DNA of 64,000 bases from JACMJL01 sp963791805 (lineage in GTDB: Bacteria > Bacillota > Clostridia > Clostridiales > Clostridiaceae): NCBI GenBank assembly GCA_963791805.1, contig CAWBTU010000006.1, positions 868,001 through 932,000 of the forward strand, given 5' to 3'. This document shows positions 1 to 8,693 of this stretch, one piece after another. The notes beneath the pieces were generated by a model. It was given only the letters and a program-made list of their open reading frames with translations. It was not told the DNA's origin and did no database searches. How positions within the stretch are numbered: position 1 is the stretch's first letter; each line of letters starts with the position of its first letter. The translations under genes and the position numbers were made by a program.

Positions 1-22
1 TATTTCTATATAAAAGCAAAAT

Positions 23-66
23 AAAAAATCCATGGAGTACTATATAAAGTATTCCACGGATTTTTT
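23..66. terminator. Bidirectional rho-independent terminator
   Basis: The arms 23-40 and 49-66 form an 18-bp stem with G-T pairs, an 8-nt loop, an A-run on the left and a T-run on the right. It lies just beyond the stop codon of the leftward copper-related gene, so it should end that transcript and could also end one entering from the left. Confidence 0.8.
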
Positions 67-83
67 GTCAATTTAGTCAAGTA

Positions 84-1388
84 TCATTTACTGTCATCAA
101 CCACAGTAAAGGAGCCTGTAAGCATTCCCATCCAACAAGTATAAACCAGCTTCCCATTTTCCTTAGGAGTAAAACAAATAATATTTTCTCCTTTTTTAAG
201 TTCTACCTCAATACCTAGTTTAGGCACTGTAATTACTTTGTTACACCCAGTAATAAGGTCTCCTTGCAAAATCCATCGAACTGGAACACCATTTTGAATT
301 ATTTTTTCCTTTGTAGTATATCCATTTTTGTCAACAAGGGTATGCACAAGCTGAACACCATTTTGATTTTCTGCCACTGTGTTGTTGGTACTGGATTTAG
401 GCATAAAAGTAATACCGGAAATTGAGAGTCCTCTAAGTAACATTACTAAGCTGAGAGACACAATTAATATGGAACTAGCTCTAATCATATACTTGGAAAA
501 GCGCTTAGTGACAAAAGAACTAAAGGCTCCAAAAGTAAGCATCAAGGGAAGGGTGCCAATTGCGAATACAAACATTGAAATTGACCCCTGAGTAAACCCA
601 CCAGTACCTAATGCATATAGTTGCATGGCCTGCAATGGTCCACAGGGCATAAACCCATTTAATATGCCAACTATAAGGGGTTTATTTTTAGAGAGTTTTT
701 TTAAAGAGTTTGGTAAAGCACAAAAAGAAGGTAAGAATACGGGTATTTTCCTGAGCCATGGAATAAGGCCTAACATTTGAATTCCTATAAGGAGCATTAA
801 AATTCCTGATATTGAAACAATAGCTCCTTTATCCGCGGTGGAAAAGCTAAGTTCGGCTCCAAAGGCACCTACTATTCCACCAATTAAGGTATAAGAAATT
901 ACTCGTCCAATATTATAGGATAAACTAGGTAGCAGGGTTTTGCAGGAAAGCCCCTTACTATCAGTATTTGTTATTGTTGTCTGTGTTAACATAATCCCAC
1001 CACACATAGCAAGACAATGAAAGGAAGTTAGCAAACCTACACCAAAAATAGCTATCAGGGACAAGGATTGATTAACGTCAGGCAAAAATCCTGACAAATT
1101 TGTATTCTTCATTAAAATAAATAATACTGCGATTGCACCAATTTCTATAAAGTTTTTAATAAATCTAGTAAATCTGTTATTGCATATCCTGTATCCAGCA
1201 GTTTCTATTGCTTTGGTCAAGTCTTCAAGAGTAATTATTTCGCTGTCATATTCAATTTTAGCTTGAGAGCGCCAATAGCTTACTTTCACTGATAGAACTC
1301 CTGGTTTATTCAATAAAGCAATAGAAATAATATCTTCACATTGGCGACAATACATTCCGTCTATATTAATAGTTAAGGTTGCTTTCAT
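84..1388 (-). CDS. HMA domain + TauE/SafE-like membrane protein + cupredoxin-like domain
   Basis: This 434-residue protein has three parts. Residues 1-70 are a heavy-metal-associated domain with a CxxC pair (Cys14, Cys17). Residues about 85-310 are a multi-spanning membrane part of the sulfite exporter TauE/SafE (UreH-like) type, including the segment LLTSFHCLAMCGG. The C-terminal 90 residues look like a cupredoxin or EfeO-type domain with possible copper ligands (GCNK, then YTCWMGM). The start is preceded by a G-rich ribosome binding site. It lies 21 bp after the copper ATPase on the same strand, so the two are probably one operon. A role in copper export or loading of copper to the outer face is inferred; the metal specificity is not proven by the sequence. 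Confidence 0.8.
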   Translation of the reverse strand: MKATLTINIDGMYCRQCEDIISIALLNKPGVLSVKVSYWRSQAKIEYDSEIITLEDLTKAIETAGYRICNNRFTRFIKNFIEIGAIAVLFILMKNTNLSGFLPDVNQSLSLIAIFGVGLLTSFHCLAMCGGIMLTQTTITNTDSKGLSCKTLLPSLSYNIGRVISYTLIGGIVGAFGAELSFSTADKGAIVSISGILMLLIGIQMLGLIPWLRKIPVFLPSFCALPNSLKKLSKNKPLIVGILNGFMPCGPLQAMQLYALGTGGFTQGSISMFVFAIGTLPLMLTFGAFSSFVTKRFSKYMIRASSILIVSLSLVMLLRGLSISGITFMPKSSTNNTVAENQNGVQLVHTLVDKNGYTTKEKIIQNGVPVRWILQGDLITGCNKVITVPKLGIEVELKKGENIICFTPKENGKLVYTCWMGMLTGSFTVVDDSK

Positions 1389-1409
1389 TATTTAATACCC
1401 CCTACTAAA

Positions 1410-3764
1410 CTATGAGATTTTCATGTGTTTTAATCTTAAGGAATTAGTTACTACGGTTATGGAGCTTAAAGCCATGGCTGCTCCTGCAATAATTGGATTT
1501 AGTAATCCTATAGCCGCAATTGGAATACCTACGGCATTGTAGAAAAACGCCCAAAATAAGTTTTGCCTTATATTAAGCATTGTTGCTTTGCTAAGATTAA
1601 TTGCAGTAGCAATATTTTGTAAATCACCATTCATAATTATCATATCAGCAATTTCCATTGCAATATCAGTACCAGTTCCCATAACAATTCCTAGATTTGC
1701 TGAAGCTAGTGCAGGGGCATCATTGATACCATCTCCAACCATAGCTACTATTTTCCCAGAGCTGCAAAGTTCATTGACTTTAGAAGCCTTTTCTTTTGGA
1801 AGAACTTCTGCAATTATATTTTTAATACCTACTTGTTTCCCTATAGCAGAAGCTGTACGTTGATTATCACCAGTAATCATCCATACCTCAATGCCCATAC
1901 TTTCTAACTTTTTTACTGCTTCAAAAGAGGTATCTTTAACAGTATCAGCCACTGCCAAAATCCCTGCAATATCTCCATTAACAGCAATCAATATTGTTGT
2001 TTTCCCGTTTTCCTGTAGTTGCTGAATTTTAATTTCTATGGCAGATATGTTGACTCCATTTTCTGCAAGTAAAAGTGGATTCCCGGCTAATATGGTTTTG
2101 CCATCAATGATACCAGAAACGCCTTTACCAGGTAGGGCTATAAATTTTTCAGGAACCTTTACCATCATATTAGGGAAATGGCTTAATCCACCTGTAACAA
2201 TTGCATCTGCTATTGGATGCTCGGACATTTTTTCCATTCCAACCACCAGACTAATAAATAGCTCTTCTTGTTTATCAAAGGGGGATAAAATAATTATATC
2301 TGTAAGTTCTAGTTCACCTTTTGTAATTGTTCCAGTTTTATCTAATATCACAGTGTTGATTTTATGAGCACACTCTAAAGGCTCACCACCTCTGATAAGA
2401 ATACCTTGAGTTGCGCCACGTCCAGTTCCTTCTAAAATGGAAGTTGGGGTAGCAAGTCCTAAAGCACAGGGGCAAGCAATTACAAGTACAGCACTACCAT
2501 TAAGTATGGCTATAGAAAAATCCCCTGAATCTCCTAAGAAAAACCAATATGCAAAAGTGAAGAGGGCAATAAGAATAACACAAGGAACGAAAAAACCTGC
2601 GATAAAATCTGCAAATCTTTGTATAGGAGCTTTTGACTCCTGGGCTTGCTGAATAAATCTTATTATTTGATCAAGCACAGAATCCTTGCCTAGTTTAGTA
2701 GCTTTTACCTTAATAAATCCATACTTATTAATTGTAGCTCCAGTTACTTCATCTCCTATAAATTTATCAACAGGAATACTTTCTCCTGTTATCATGGATT
2801 CATCAACAGAGGAACCGCCTTCAACAACTAGCCCATCTACTGGTATTCTTTCACCAGGGAGGATTAAAATAACATCATCTTCTAAGATTTTATCCGAGTC
2901 TACTTCCATTTCTTCGTTATTTCGGATTATCCTAGCAGTTTTAGGTTTTAAATTAATAAGCTTTCCTATAGCATCTGAAGCCTCTCCTTTAGCCATAGCT
3001 TCAAAATACTTGCCAAGTAAAATTAAAGTTATTAACATTACGCTGCATTCAAAATACAATTTAGGAAGCGCTTCTGTAAAACATAAATAGGAGCTGTATA
3101 AATAAATTACACTGGTGCCTAATGCAACTAGGACATCCATATTTGTACTTTTATTCTTTAAAGCACGGTAGGCACCTTTATAGAAATGCTTTCCCGATAT
3201 AAACTGCACTAAAGTAGCAATTATAAATTGAGAGATAGCAGAAATACCCCACATATAGGGCAAACATAAAATTCCTGAAAACCAAAGCAGTCTTTGCAAA
3301 TTATTCATATCCTGATTTGAACTGCTATATACTTTATCATAAAAAATTTCTATAAGTTTAGCCTCATAACCTATATTATTTATTTCAGTAATTACTTCTT
3401 TTTCAGTTAAACTTCCTGACCAAATAACAACGGTAGCCGTTTTTTTATCTAAGTCTATAGAAACCTCTTTAACTACAATTAGTTTAAGAAGAGTATTTTC
3501 AATTTTTATTACGGATTCTGAATCCGTAATATCATCAATTAAGAGAACTATCTTTTCTTTCGGTATACTAAAACCAGAGTTCTCCATTTTTTTAATAATT
3601 TTTTGCAAAGATACCACTTCACTATTAAAGGATACCGTAACTTTTTCTGTAGCATAATTAACTGTTGCCGTAGCAACACCATTTATGGATTGGAGATTCT
3701 TTTCAATTTGTGAAATACAGGCTGCACAGCTAATACCAATAACTTTCAATGTAATTTTATCCAT
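1410..3764 (-). CDS. copA: Copper-exporting P1B-type ATPase (CopA family)
   Basis: This is a 784-residue heavy-metal P-type ATPase. An N-terminal HMA domain carries GISCAAC (Cys13/Cys16). A second HMA-like domain at about 73-140 has lost its CxxC pair. The phosphatase loop MITGES, the ion-binding CPC motif near 430 (CPCALGLATP), the phosphorylation motif DKTGT near 474, the SEHP motif and GDGINDAPA near 675 are all present. CPC plus HMA places it among the Cu+ or Ag+ exporters of the plasma membrane. No CsoR or CopY gene is visible beside it. A terminator separates it from the upstream membrane genes, so it should have its own promoter in the 100 bp before the start. Confidence 0.95.
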   Translation of the reverse strand: MDKITLKVIGISCAACISQIEKNLQSINGVATATVNYATEKVTVSFNSEVVSLQKIIKKMENSGFSIPKEKIVLLIDDITDSESVIKIENTLLKLIVVKEVSIDLDKKTATVVIWSGSLTEKEVITEINNIGYEAKLIEIFYDKVYSSSNQDMNNLQRLLWFSGILCLPYMWGISAISQFIIATLVQFISGKHFYKGAYRALKNKSTNMDVLVALGTSVIYLYSSYLCFTEALPKLYFECSVMLITLILLGKYFEAMAKGEASDAIGKLINLKPKTARIIRNNEEMEVDSDKILEDDVILILPGERIPVDGLVVEGGSSVDESMITGESIPVDKFIGDEVTGATINKYGFIKVKATKLGKDSVLDQIIRFIQQAQESKAPIQRFADFIAGFFVPCVILIALFTFAYWFFLGDSGDFSIAILNGSAVLVIACPCALGLATPTSILEGTGRGATQGILIRGGEPLECAHKINTVILDKTGTITKGELELTDIIILSPFDKQEELFISLVVGMEKMSEHPIADAIVTGGLSHFPNMMVKVPEKFIALPGKGVSGIIDGKTILAGNPLLLAENGVNISAIEIKIQQLQENGKTTILIAVNGDIAGILAVADTVKDTSFEAVKKLESMGIEVWMITGDNQRTASAIGKQVGIKNIIAEVLPKEKASKVNELCSSGKIVAMVGDGINDAPALASANLGIVMGTGTDIAMEIADMIIMNGDLQNIATAINLSKATMLNIRQNLFWAFFYNAVGIPIAAIGLLNPIIAGAAMALSSITVVTNSLRLKHMKIS

Positions 3765-3820
3765 ATGGAATCACCTTTCTCCTAAATCTTAACTTTATAA
3801 AGTATGAATATGTAAATAAA

Positions 3821-3848
3821 AACGGGTCCTTCACTTGTTAGACCCGTT
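3821..3848 (-). terminator. Terminator after the small membrane gene pair
   Basis: An 8-bp perfect stem (AACGGGTC / GACCCGTT) with a 12-nt loop is followed on the minus strand by a T-rich tract. It separates the 3867-4755 operon from copA. Confidence 0.8.
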
Positions 3849-3866
3849 AAATTGAATATAAATGTG

Positions 3867-4304
3867 CTAATCTTTATTAAGTCTTCCAAGAGAATATGCA
3901 CCAGCAAAAAAGACTGCTGCACCAATGAAAACTGTAAACCATAAGATGCCCCAACTAAGGTTATCTGCTCCTAATTTAAAGAAAGAATCGTTCCAAATTC
4001 CCCATACCTTTATTGGTGATCCAAATAAATGGATTTTTGCAAAAGAATAGGCTGTATTAAAGCCACCTATGCAAGTTACTATAGCTCCACTATATCTACG
4101 TTGACGAGTAAGTAGTAATGCAATCAAGTTTGGCATATAAACTATACAATTAAGAGCTAGTAAAAAACCTGTAAAGGTGTAGTGCCAATGGATTGCCTGC
4201 CTAACATGATCTCCATCATGCAATAATATTGTAAGCAACATAACAATATTAGCAATTGTAAGTATTTTATAGCTTATTTCATCGAGCTTTGGTTTTGTAC
4301 TCAT
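3867..4304 (-). CDS. Four-helix membrane protein of unknown function
   Basis: This 145-residue hydrophobic protein has about four transmembrane segments. I do not recognise its family. Polar residues near the first helix (HDGDHVRQAIHWHYTF) give a histidine/aspartate-rich patch that could bind a metal or haem, but this is only a suggestion. The reading frame overlaps the preceding DUF4418-like gene by 26 bp, so the two are almost certainly translated together. The pair is driven from the promoter module at 4839-4893, which is also found before the ferredoxin-like gene near the hydratase-like enzyme. Confidence 0.75.
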   Translation of the reverse strand: MSTKPKLDEISYKILTIANIVMLLTILLHDGDHVRQAIHWHYTFTGFLLALNCIVYMPNLIALLLTRQRRYSGAIVTCIGGFNTAYSFAKIHLFGSPIKVWGIWNDSFFKLGADNLSWGILWFTVFIGAAVFFAGAYSLGRLNKD

Positions 4305-4755
4305 TGATTAATCCACCTTTCATTAAATTTTCTCTTCTTTTTGAATTATAGGGCCACACTAAAAATAAAACGCCTATGATTAATACGATTATGTCAATAA
4401 TACGAACAATATTAACCATGTGTTTGCAATCTGCCATATTTGACTGACAGATTCCAATAACCTTCGATGTAGGAATAAATAGTGCAGCTATTGCCAATCC
4501 AGCTTCCATGATGCCCAAATAACGATGGGTTTCTTTTTCATATGCAAATATATGAATAAGACCGTTCAGAATAATTAATGCACCAAGTACAATAAAAACT
4601 CTACCGGTCCAATAGCATTTCATATGCATTTTCATTCCGTTTTTTAATGTAATCATACCGTCGCAGGGAGCTGCAAAGGATGATACAGCTATTATAATTA
4701 AAGCACCACATATAACGGTTAAGATAGCAAGTAATCTAGATAAGCGTTTGTCCAA
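4279..4755 (-). CDS. DUF4418-like membrane protein
   Basis: This 158-residue protein has four predicted transmembrane helices. After the first helix comes a short outside loop with Cys, then MKMHMKCYWTGR, then a helix; this arrangement resembles the DUF4418 family, whose function is unknown. Two more cysteines lie in the loop CQSNMADCKHM. The start follows a good AGGTGA-type binding site. It is the first gene of a two-gene operon with the overlapping 145-residue membrane protein. The upstream control region is nearly the same as the one before the ferredoxin-like gene at 6133, which suggests shared regulation with the redox cluster. The family call rests on recalled pattern only. Confidence 0.7.
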   Translation of the reverse strand: MDKRLSRLLAILTVICGALIIIAVSSFAAPCDGMITLKNGMKMHMKCYWTGRVFIVLGALIILNGLIHIFAYEKETHRYLGIMEAGLAIAALFIPTSKVIGICQSNMADCKHMVNIVRIIDIIVLIIGVLFLVWPYNSKRRENLMKGGLINEYKTKAR

Positions 4756-4838
4756 CTTATTTCACCTCCTCAATAATGCATTGATATCTATTTAAAAAAT
4801 TTCCTTTGATTTCACAATACCACCCATATGATATGTTT

Positions 4839-4893
4839 GCTATAGACAGCAAAAGTGGGGTGTAAAAACTTTATACGCTGGATATAAAATGTA
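4839..4893 (-). promoter_or_regulatory. Promoter and operator module, copy 1
   Basis: On the minus strand a -35 box TTTACA (4861-4866) is separated by 16 bp from a -10 box TATAGC (4839-4844). Seven bases upstream of the -35 lies an imperfect palindrome, TACGCT-8-AATGTA (4874-4893). The layout and much of the sequence match copy 2 at 6195-6249. The whole 86-bp stretch 4809-4894 aligns without gaps to 6165-6250. Confidence 0.6.
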
Positions 4894-5002
4894 TGGATTT
4901 ATTTTTATTTATGTAGGTAATTCAACAGTTAAATAGGGTTTCTAAATAGAATAAAATCATGTAGCCTTTAATGAAGGAATAAGGTCAAATGAAATAATGG
5001 AC

Positions 5003-5024
5003 AAAAAAAACCCCCTAAGGGGTA
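5003..5024 (-). terminator. Terminator after the first TetR gene
   Basis: A short G/C stem (CCCC/GGGG) is followed on the minus strand by eight T residues. It lies about 30 bp beyond the TetR stop codon. Confidence 0.6.
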
Positions 5025-5051
5025 GTATGTAAAAATTATAAATTAATAAAT

Positions 5052-5642
5052 TTAACTAAAGATACCATTTCGCATAGGAGTCTGATCATATTTTTTTAAA
5101 GCCCTTTTCATACCTCCGTTAATTAGTGTATCAATCTGATCAACCATACTCTTAGGGTCTTTCTTCATTCCTTTGCTAATCCATTCAATAACAAAACCAG
5201 CAAATACGTATTTATAAAAATTTGTAACAAATACTTTATTCTCTTCACTAATATTCATACCCTCAGATTGTTTCTTAACAACCTGATACAGCAAACCATA
5301 GGCTACATCATAAAGGTATCGTTTTAAAAGCTCACGGTGTATGGAATAATAGGTATTGTTAACCAAGTCTTTATTTTTAATAATGTACTCACAGCTTCCT
5401 AAAAAGACATCTTGCCAAGTTTCAAAAGTTACTTTTCCTTCTAGTATCTTAGCTGTTTCAGTAGTAAAAATCCAATCTAAAAGACTATAAATATCATGAA
5501 AGTGGTAATAAAAAGTTTGTCTTTTCACTTCACAGTCTTCAACAATTTCTTTTACCGTTATTTTATCAAGTGTTTTATGTGCTAATATACGTTTTAGCGA
5601 TTCGCCTAAAGCTTTTTTAGTTGTTTGTGACATTTGATACAC
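5052..5642 (-). CDS. TetR/AcrR family regulator (DhaS-like)
   Basis: This 196-residue protein has an N-terminal TetR helix-turn-helix (about residues 8-55: ITVKEIVEDCEVKRQTFYYHFHD). The C-terminal half resembles the group of TetR proteins that includes DhaS, with the ending seen in the TetR_C_33-like family (FVIEWISKGM). It sits between two units that share an 86-bp control module and beside the acetylene hydratase-like gene, so it is the best candidate regulator of that module; this is inferred from position. Its own leader is about 270 bp and AT rich. A weak promoter (TTGAAG, 16 bp, TATTGT) at about 5868-5896 on the minus strand resembles the shared module. The ligand is unknown. Confidence 0.85.
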   Translation of the reverse strand: MYQMSQTTKKALGESLKRILAHKTLDKITVKEIVEDCEVKRQTFYYHFHDIYSLLDWIFTTETAKILEGKVTFETWQDVFLGSCEYIIKNKDLVNNTYYSIHRELLKRYLYDVAYGLLYQVVKKQSEGMNISEENKVFVTNFYKYVFAGFVIEWISKGMKKDPKSMVDQIDTLINGGMKRALKKYDQTPMRNGIFS

Positions 5643-5914
5643 CTCGATTAATATACTTATTAAGCTTATTAATACAATAAATCAAAACAAAAAGCAAAAT
5701 CCAATAAATCCCCAAGCCATACATGTATCTTTCTTTGACAATGCTTAATATATTTGAAATGCTTCTTATATTTATATAATGTCTGTAAGACAGATCATAA
5801 AAACATCAATCAATAACATCTTTGTAATCAAATAATATCATAGTAATAATGTTTTCGCTAGGTAGCAACAATAGACATAAAATATGTATCTTCAAGAATC
5901 ATTTAATTAGAATA

Positions 5915-6133
5915 TTACACTTTATTAAAAACTCCATTTGAACAAGTATTAACACATCTACCACATTTTAAACATTTATCCTCTGCAAGCTCTGGGTAGG
6001 GAAATGAGTCTTTAAATACAGCACGTCCTGGACATTTTTCTACTACAGCACAAACATTATGCTTAGCACAGTTTTCAGTTTTAAGTAAAATCTCCATTTT
6101 ATGCATAATAGGTAAATCAAGTAAAGCTTCCAT
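5915..6133 (-). CDS. Small ferredoxin-like 4Fe-4S protein
   Basis: The protein is only 72 residues long. The C-terminal half has a full CLKCGRC motif followed by VNTC, and a CP pair (EKCPG) sits in the middle; together these can hold one [4Fe-4S] cluster. The first half has cysteines spaced C-x5-C-x5-C instead of the normal CxxCxxC, so a second cluster is doubtful. It is divergent from the hydratase-like molybdo/tungsto-enzyme with a 284-bp shared intergenic region. A role as electron carrier or maturation partner for that enzyme is likely but inferred. Expression should start from the promoter at 6195-6222. Confidence 0.8.
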   Translation of the reverse strand: MEALLDLPIMHKMEILLKTENCAKHNVCAVVEKCPGRAVFKDSFPYPELAEDKCLKCGRCVNTCSNGVFNKV

Positions 6134-6194
6134 CTAACATAACTTCCTTCCAACTATATCTATAATTTCACAATAGCACAGGAAAAAAACGTTT

Positions 6195-6249
6195 ACAATA
6201 GACAGTAAGATTGCATTGTAAAAACTTTGTACACTTGATATAGAGTGTA
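6195..6249 (-). promoter_or_regulatory. Promoter and operator module, copy 2
   Basis: On the minus strand TTTACA (6217-6222), a 16-bp spacer and TATTGT (6195-6200) form a promoter. The perfect inverted repeat TTTACAAT / ATTGTAAA (6192-6199 and 6215-6222) covers both boxes. A second palindrome, TACACT-8-AGTGTA (6230-6249), lies 7 bp further upstream. The same arrangement, with the same spacings, occurs at 4839-4893. TetR-type operators have this form. Confidence 0.6.
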
Positions 6250-6322
6250 TATATTTCAAAAAATAATTATATACTTTTATTCATAAACTGCTTTTATTTC
6301 GCATAACAGTGTGCTATGTTAG

Positions 6323-6342
6323 AAACAGAGTGCAATCTGTTT
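6323..6342 (+). promoter_or_regulatory. Terminator-like hairpin in the leader of the hydratase-like gene
   Basis: The stem AAACAGA / TCTGTTT with a 6-nt loop is followed by two more T residues and GAAAAA. It lies 75 bp before the start codon, inside the likely untranslated leader. It could be an attenuator or a weak terminator; no known riboswitch pattern was recognised. Confidence 0.35.
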
Positions 6343-6417
6343 TTGAAAAATCATTATGTTTTACTAAGTCAAATTTAGCAAAGTTGCACGAAAAATATAA
6401 AGTAAAGGAGAAAAGGT

Positions 6418-8655
6418 ATGTTAGAAAAAAAGAAAGTAATATGTACAGTTTGTGATAAAATGTGTCCTCTTGAAGTTCAAGTAGAGAACAACAAGTTAAT
6501 TGATGCAAAAGGATTAGTCAATCCAGATTCTGTATGTATGAAACCAAAATTTGCAAATGAATATATAAATCATGAACAGCGACTTCTATATCCATTAAAA
6601 AATGTTGGAGCAAAACGAGGAGATCAAAAGTGGGAGAGAATTTCATGGAATCAAGCACTTGACGAAATTGCTGAGAAACTATCTACAATTATTGAAAAAT
6701 ACGGACCAGAATCATTTGTTGTATCTACATTAGCAGTAAATGCAGGAGTAGATCAAGGAACTATTCGTAGATTCATGAACTTATTAGGAAGCCCCAATTG
6801 GATTAGTGGTTTGTCAATGTGTATGGGTAATACAGCTCAAGTTCATCGTGCCACAGTTGGATGGTATCTAGTTAGTGATTATGAGAAAGCAAAATGTATT
6901 GTTTATATAGGTCATAATCCTAATAAACTAAACTGGGTTGCAGAATACAATCTTTTACTTGATGCGAAAAAAAGAGGGGCAAAATTGATTGTTATGGATC
7001 CAAGAAAATCCCACTGTGCTAATTTAGCAGATATATATCTTCCTCTACGATATGGAACTGATGCTGCTATGTTACTTGGATGGTTAAATGTAATAATTAA
7101 TGAAGAACTTTATGACAAGAAATTTGTTAAAAAATGGACTGTGGGCTTTGAGGAGCTAAAGGAAAGGGTTCAAGAGTACCCACTGGAAAAAGTAGCAAAA
7201 ATTACTGGTTGTGACGCTAAAGAAATCAGAAAAGCAGCAATTATGTATGCGAAAAATGGACCATCTATAATTCCTTGGAGTGTAAATTTTGATATGTCCA
7301 AAAACAGTACCTCTACAATTCGTTGCCATTGCATTTTGGCTGCAATATGTGGATACATAAATAAAAGTGAAATGTTAGCTTATCCTACAAGTGATGTGGT
7401 TACTATTTCTGAAATTGAAATGCATGAAAGTTTGCCTGAGGAAAAGAAGAAAATTCAGCTAGGAACAAAAACATATCCCTTCTTTACCTATGAGGGATTA
7501 AAAAGCTTGAATGAACCCACAAAACGAGTATATGGAAGAGAGTACTATAATGTAATTGCAAGCTATATGGCACATCCGCCTACAGTATTTAAAGCCATGA
7601 GAACTGGTGATCCTTATCCAGTAAAAGCATTTTTTGCAATGGGCAGTAATGCTTTAATGGGTTACGCAAACCAACAGGGTATTTTTGATGCATTAATGAA
7701 TCAGGAATTGGTAGTTTGCTTTGACCACTTATTAAATCCAACAGCACAGCTAGCAGACTATATATTGCCTGGAGATGCATGGCTTGAGAGACCTGGCATT
7801 TTTCCACCTATGGATCTAGCACCAATGGCTTTAGCTTCAGAGCAAGCCTTGACTCCACCAGGTGAATGTAAGGATCAATACTTTATTATTAAAGGCTTGG
7901 CAGACAGAATGGGATTAAGTGAATATTTTCCTTGGAAAAATCTTAAAGAATTTTTGGAATATCGAATTGAAGGTACTGGACTTAAATGGGAGGAATATGA
8001 AAAGACCTTCCTACATGGGCCAAAGAAATTATTTTCTCCATTGTTGATGGACAAGCCAGTAGAAAATACAAAGCTAGGTATGGTGAAATTTTTACTATCC
8101 ATGCCCTTTACCAAACCAGTTGGTTTAGCAACTCCTTCAGGAAAAGTTGAGCTTAAAAGTAGTTTGCTTGAGAAAATGGGATATGATCCTCTTCCATACT
8201 ATAAGGAGCCAATCCAAACACCACTTAGTAATCCTAAGCTGGCGAAAGAGTACCCGTATACATTATTTATTGGATTAAGAGAAGGTCCCTACTATAATAC
8301 AAATCAGAGGCACGTAAAAGAATTAAGAAAAATGCTTCCAAACCCTATATCACTTATTCATCCAGAGGATGCTTCTACTAATAACATTGAATCAGGTGAT
8401 TGGATTTGGGTTGAAACAACCCATGGCCGTGTGAAAATGATGGCTCAACTTGATAAAGTTCAACCTAAAGGTACAATTCGTGTTCCTCATGGTTGGTGGT
8501 TATCGGAATTAGAACCAGGAGAAGAAACTGGATATTCTGGAGCCATGCTGCATAATGACGGTATGCTTATTAGCGACGAAGACTGGAATCTAAATCCTGA
8601 GCAAGGATTACCAAACCTTAGGGGAGGACTACTAGCAAAAGTGATAAAAATCTAA
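6418..8655 (+). CDS. Acetylene hydratase-like tungsten/molybdenum bis-MGD enzyme
   Basis: This 745-residue protein belongs to the DMSO reductase superfamily. Its N-terminal cluster motif is Cys9, Cys12, Cys16 and Cys40. Asp13 directly follows Cys12, exactly as the catalytic Asp13 of Pelobacter acetylenicus acetylene hydratase. CMK at 40-42 matches its cluster Cys and Lys. Cys135 in SMCMGN matches the metal-ligand Cys141, with a constant offset of 6. Trp173 and Trp287 match two tryptophans of the hydrophobic substrate ring, but Lys14 replaces Ile14 and Met136 replaces Ile142. Length is close to that enzyme (about 730). It has no Tat signal, so it is cytoplasmic. The start follows AAAGGAG. The family match is from recalled sequence, not a search; the substrate may not be acetylene. 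Its neighbours are a divergent ferredoxin and two TetR genes. Confidence 0.85.
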   Translation: MLEKKKVICTVCDKMCPLEVQVENNKLIDAKGLVNPDSVCMKPKFANEYINHEQRLLYPLKNVGAKRGDQKWERISWNQALDEIAEKLSTIIEKYGPESFVVSTLAVNAGVDQGTIRRFMNLLGSPNWISGLSMCMGNTAQVHRATVGWYLVSDYEKAKCIVYIGHNPNKLNWVAEYNLLLDAKKRGAKLIVMDPRKSHCANLADIYLPLRYGTDAAMLLGWLNVIINEELYDKKFVKKWTVGFEELKERVQEYPLEKVAKITGCDAKEIRKAAIMYAKNGPSIIPWSVNFDMSKNSTSTIRCHCILAAICGYINKSEMLAYPTSDVVTISEIEMHESLPEEKKKIQLGTKTYPFFTYEGLKSLNEPTKRVYGREYYNVIASYMAHPPTVFKAMRTGDPYPVKAFFAMGSNALMGYANQQGIFDALMNQELVVCFDHLLNPTAQLADYILPGDAWLERPGIFPPMDLAPMALASEQALTPPGECKDQYFIIKGLADRMGLSEYFPWKNLKEFLEYRIEGTGLKWEEYEKTFLHGPKKLFSPLLMDKPVENTKLGMVKFLLSMPFTKPVGLATPSGKVELKSSLLEKMGYDPLPYYKEPIQTPLSNPKLAKEYPYTLFIGLREGPYYNTNQRHVKELRKMLPNPISLIHPEDASTNNIESGDWIWVETTHGRVKMMAQLDKVQPKGTIRVPHGWWLSELEPGEETGYSGAMLHNDGMLISDEDWNLNPEQGLPNLRGGLLAKVIKI

Positions 8656-8693
8656 TTCCCATAGTGAGAATGTAAATATTATATAAGAATGTT

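Noticed and set aside
1410..3764. Cadmium/zinc P-type ATPase
   Set aside because: The CPC motif, the N-terminal CxxC HMA domain and the copper-type neighbour favour a copper transporter.
6418..8655. Formate dehydrogenase or nitrate reductase
   Set aside because: The Asp directly after the second cluster cysteine, the Cys ligand in SMCMGN and the whole-length pattern fit acetylene hydratase better; no partner subunits for those enzymes are nearby.
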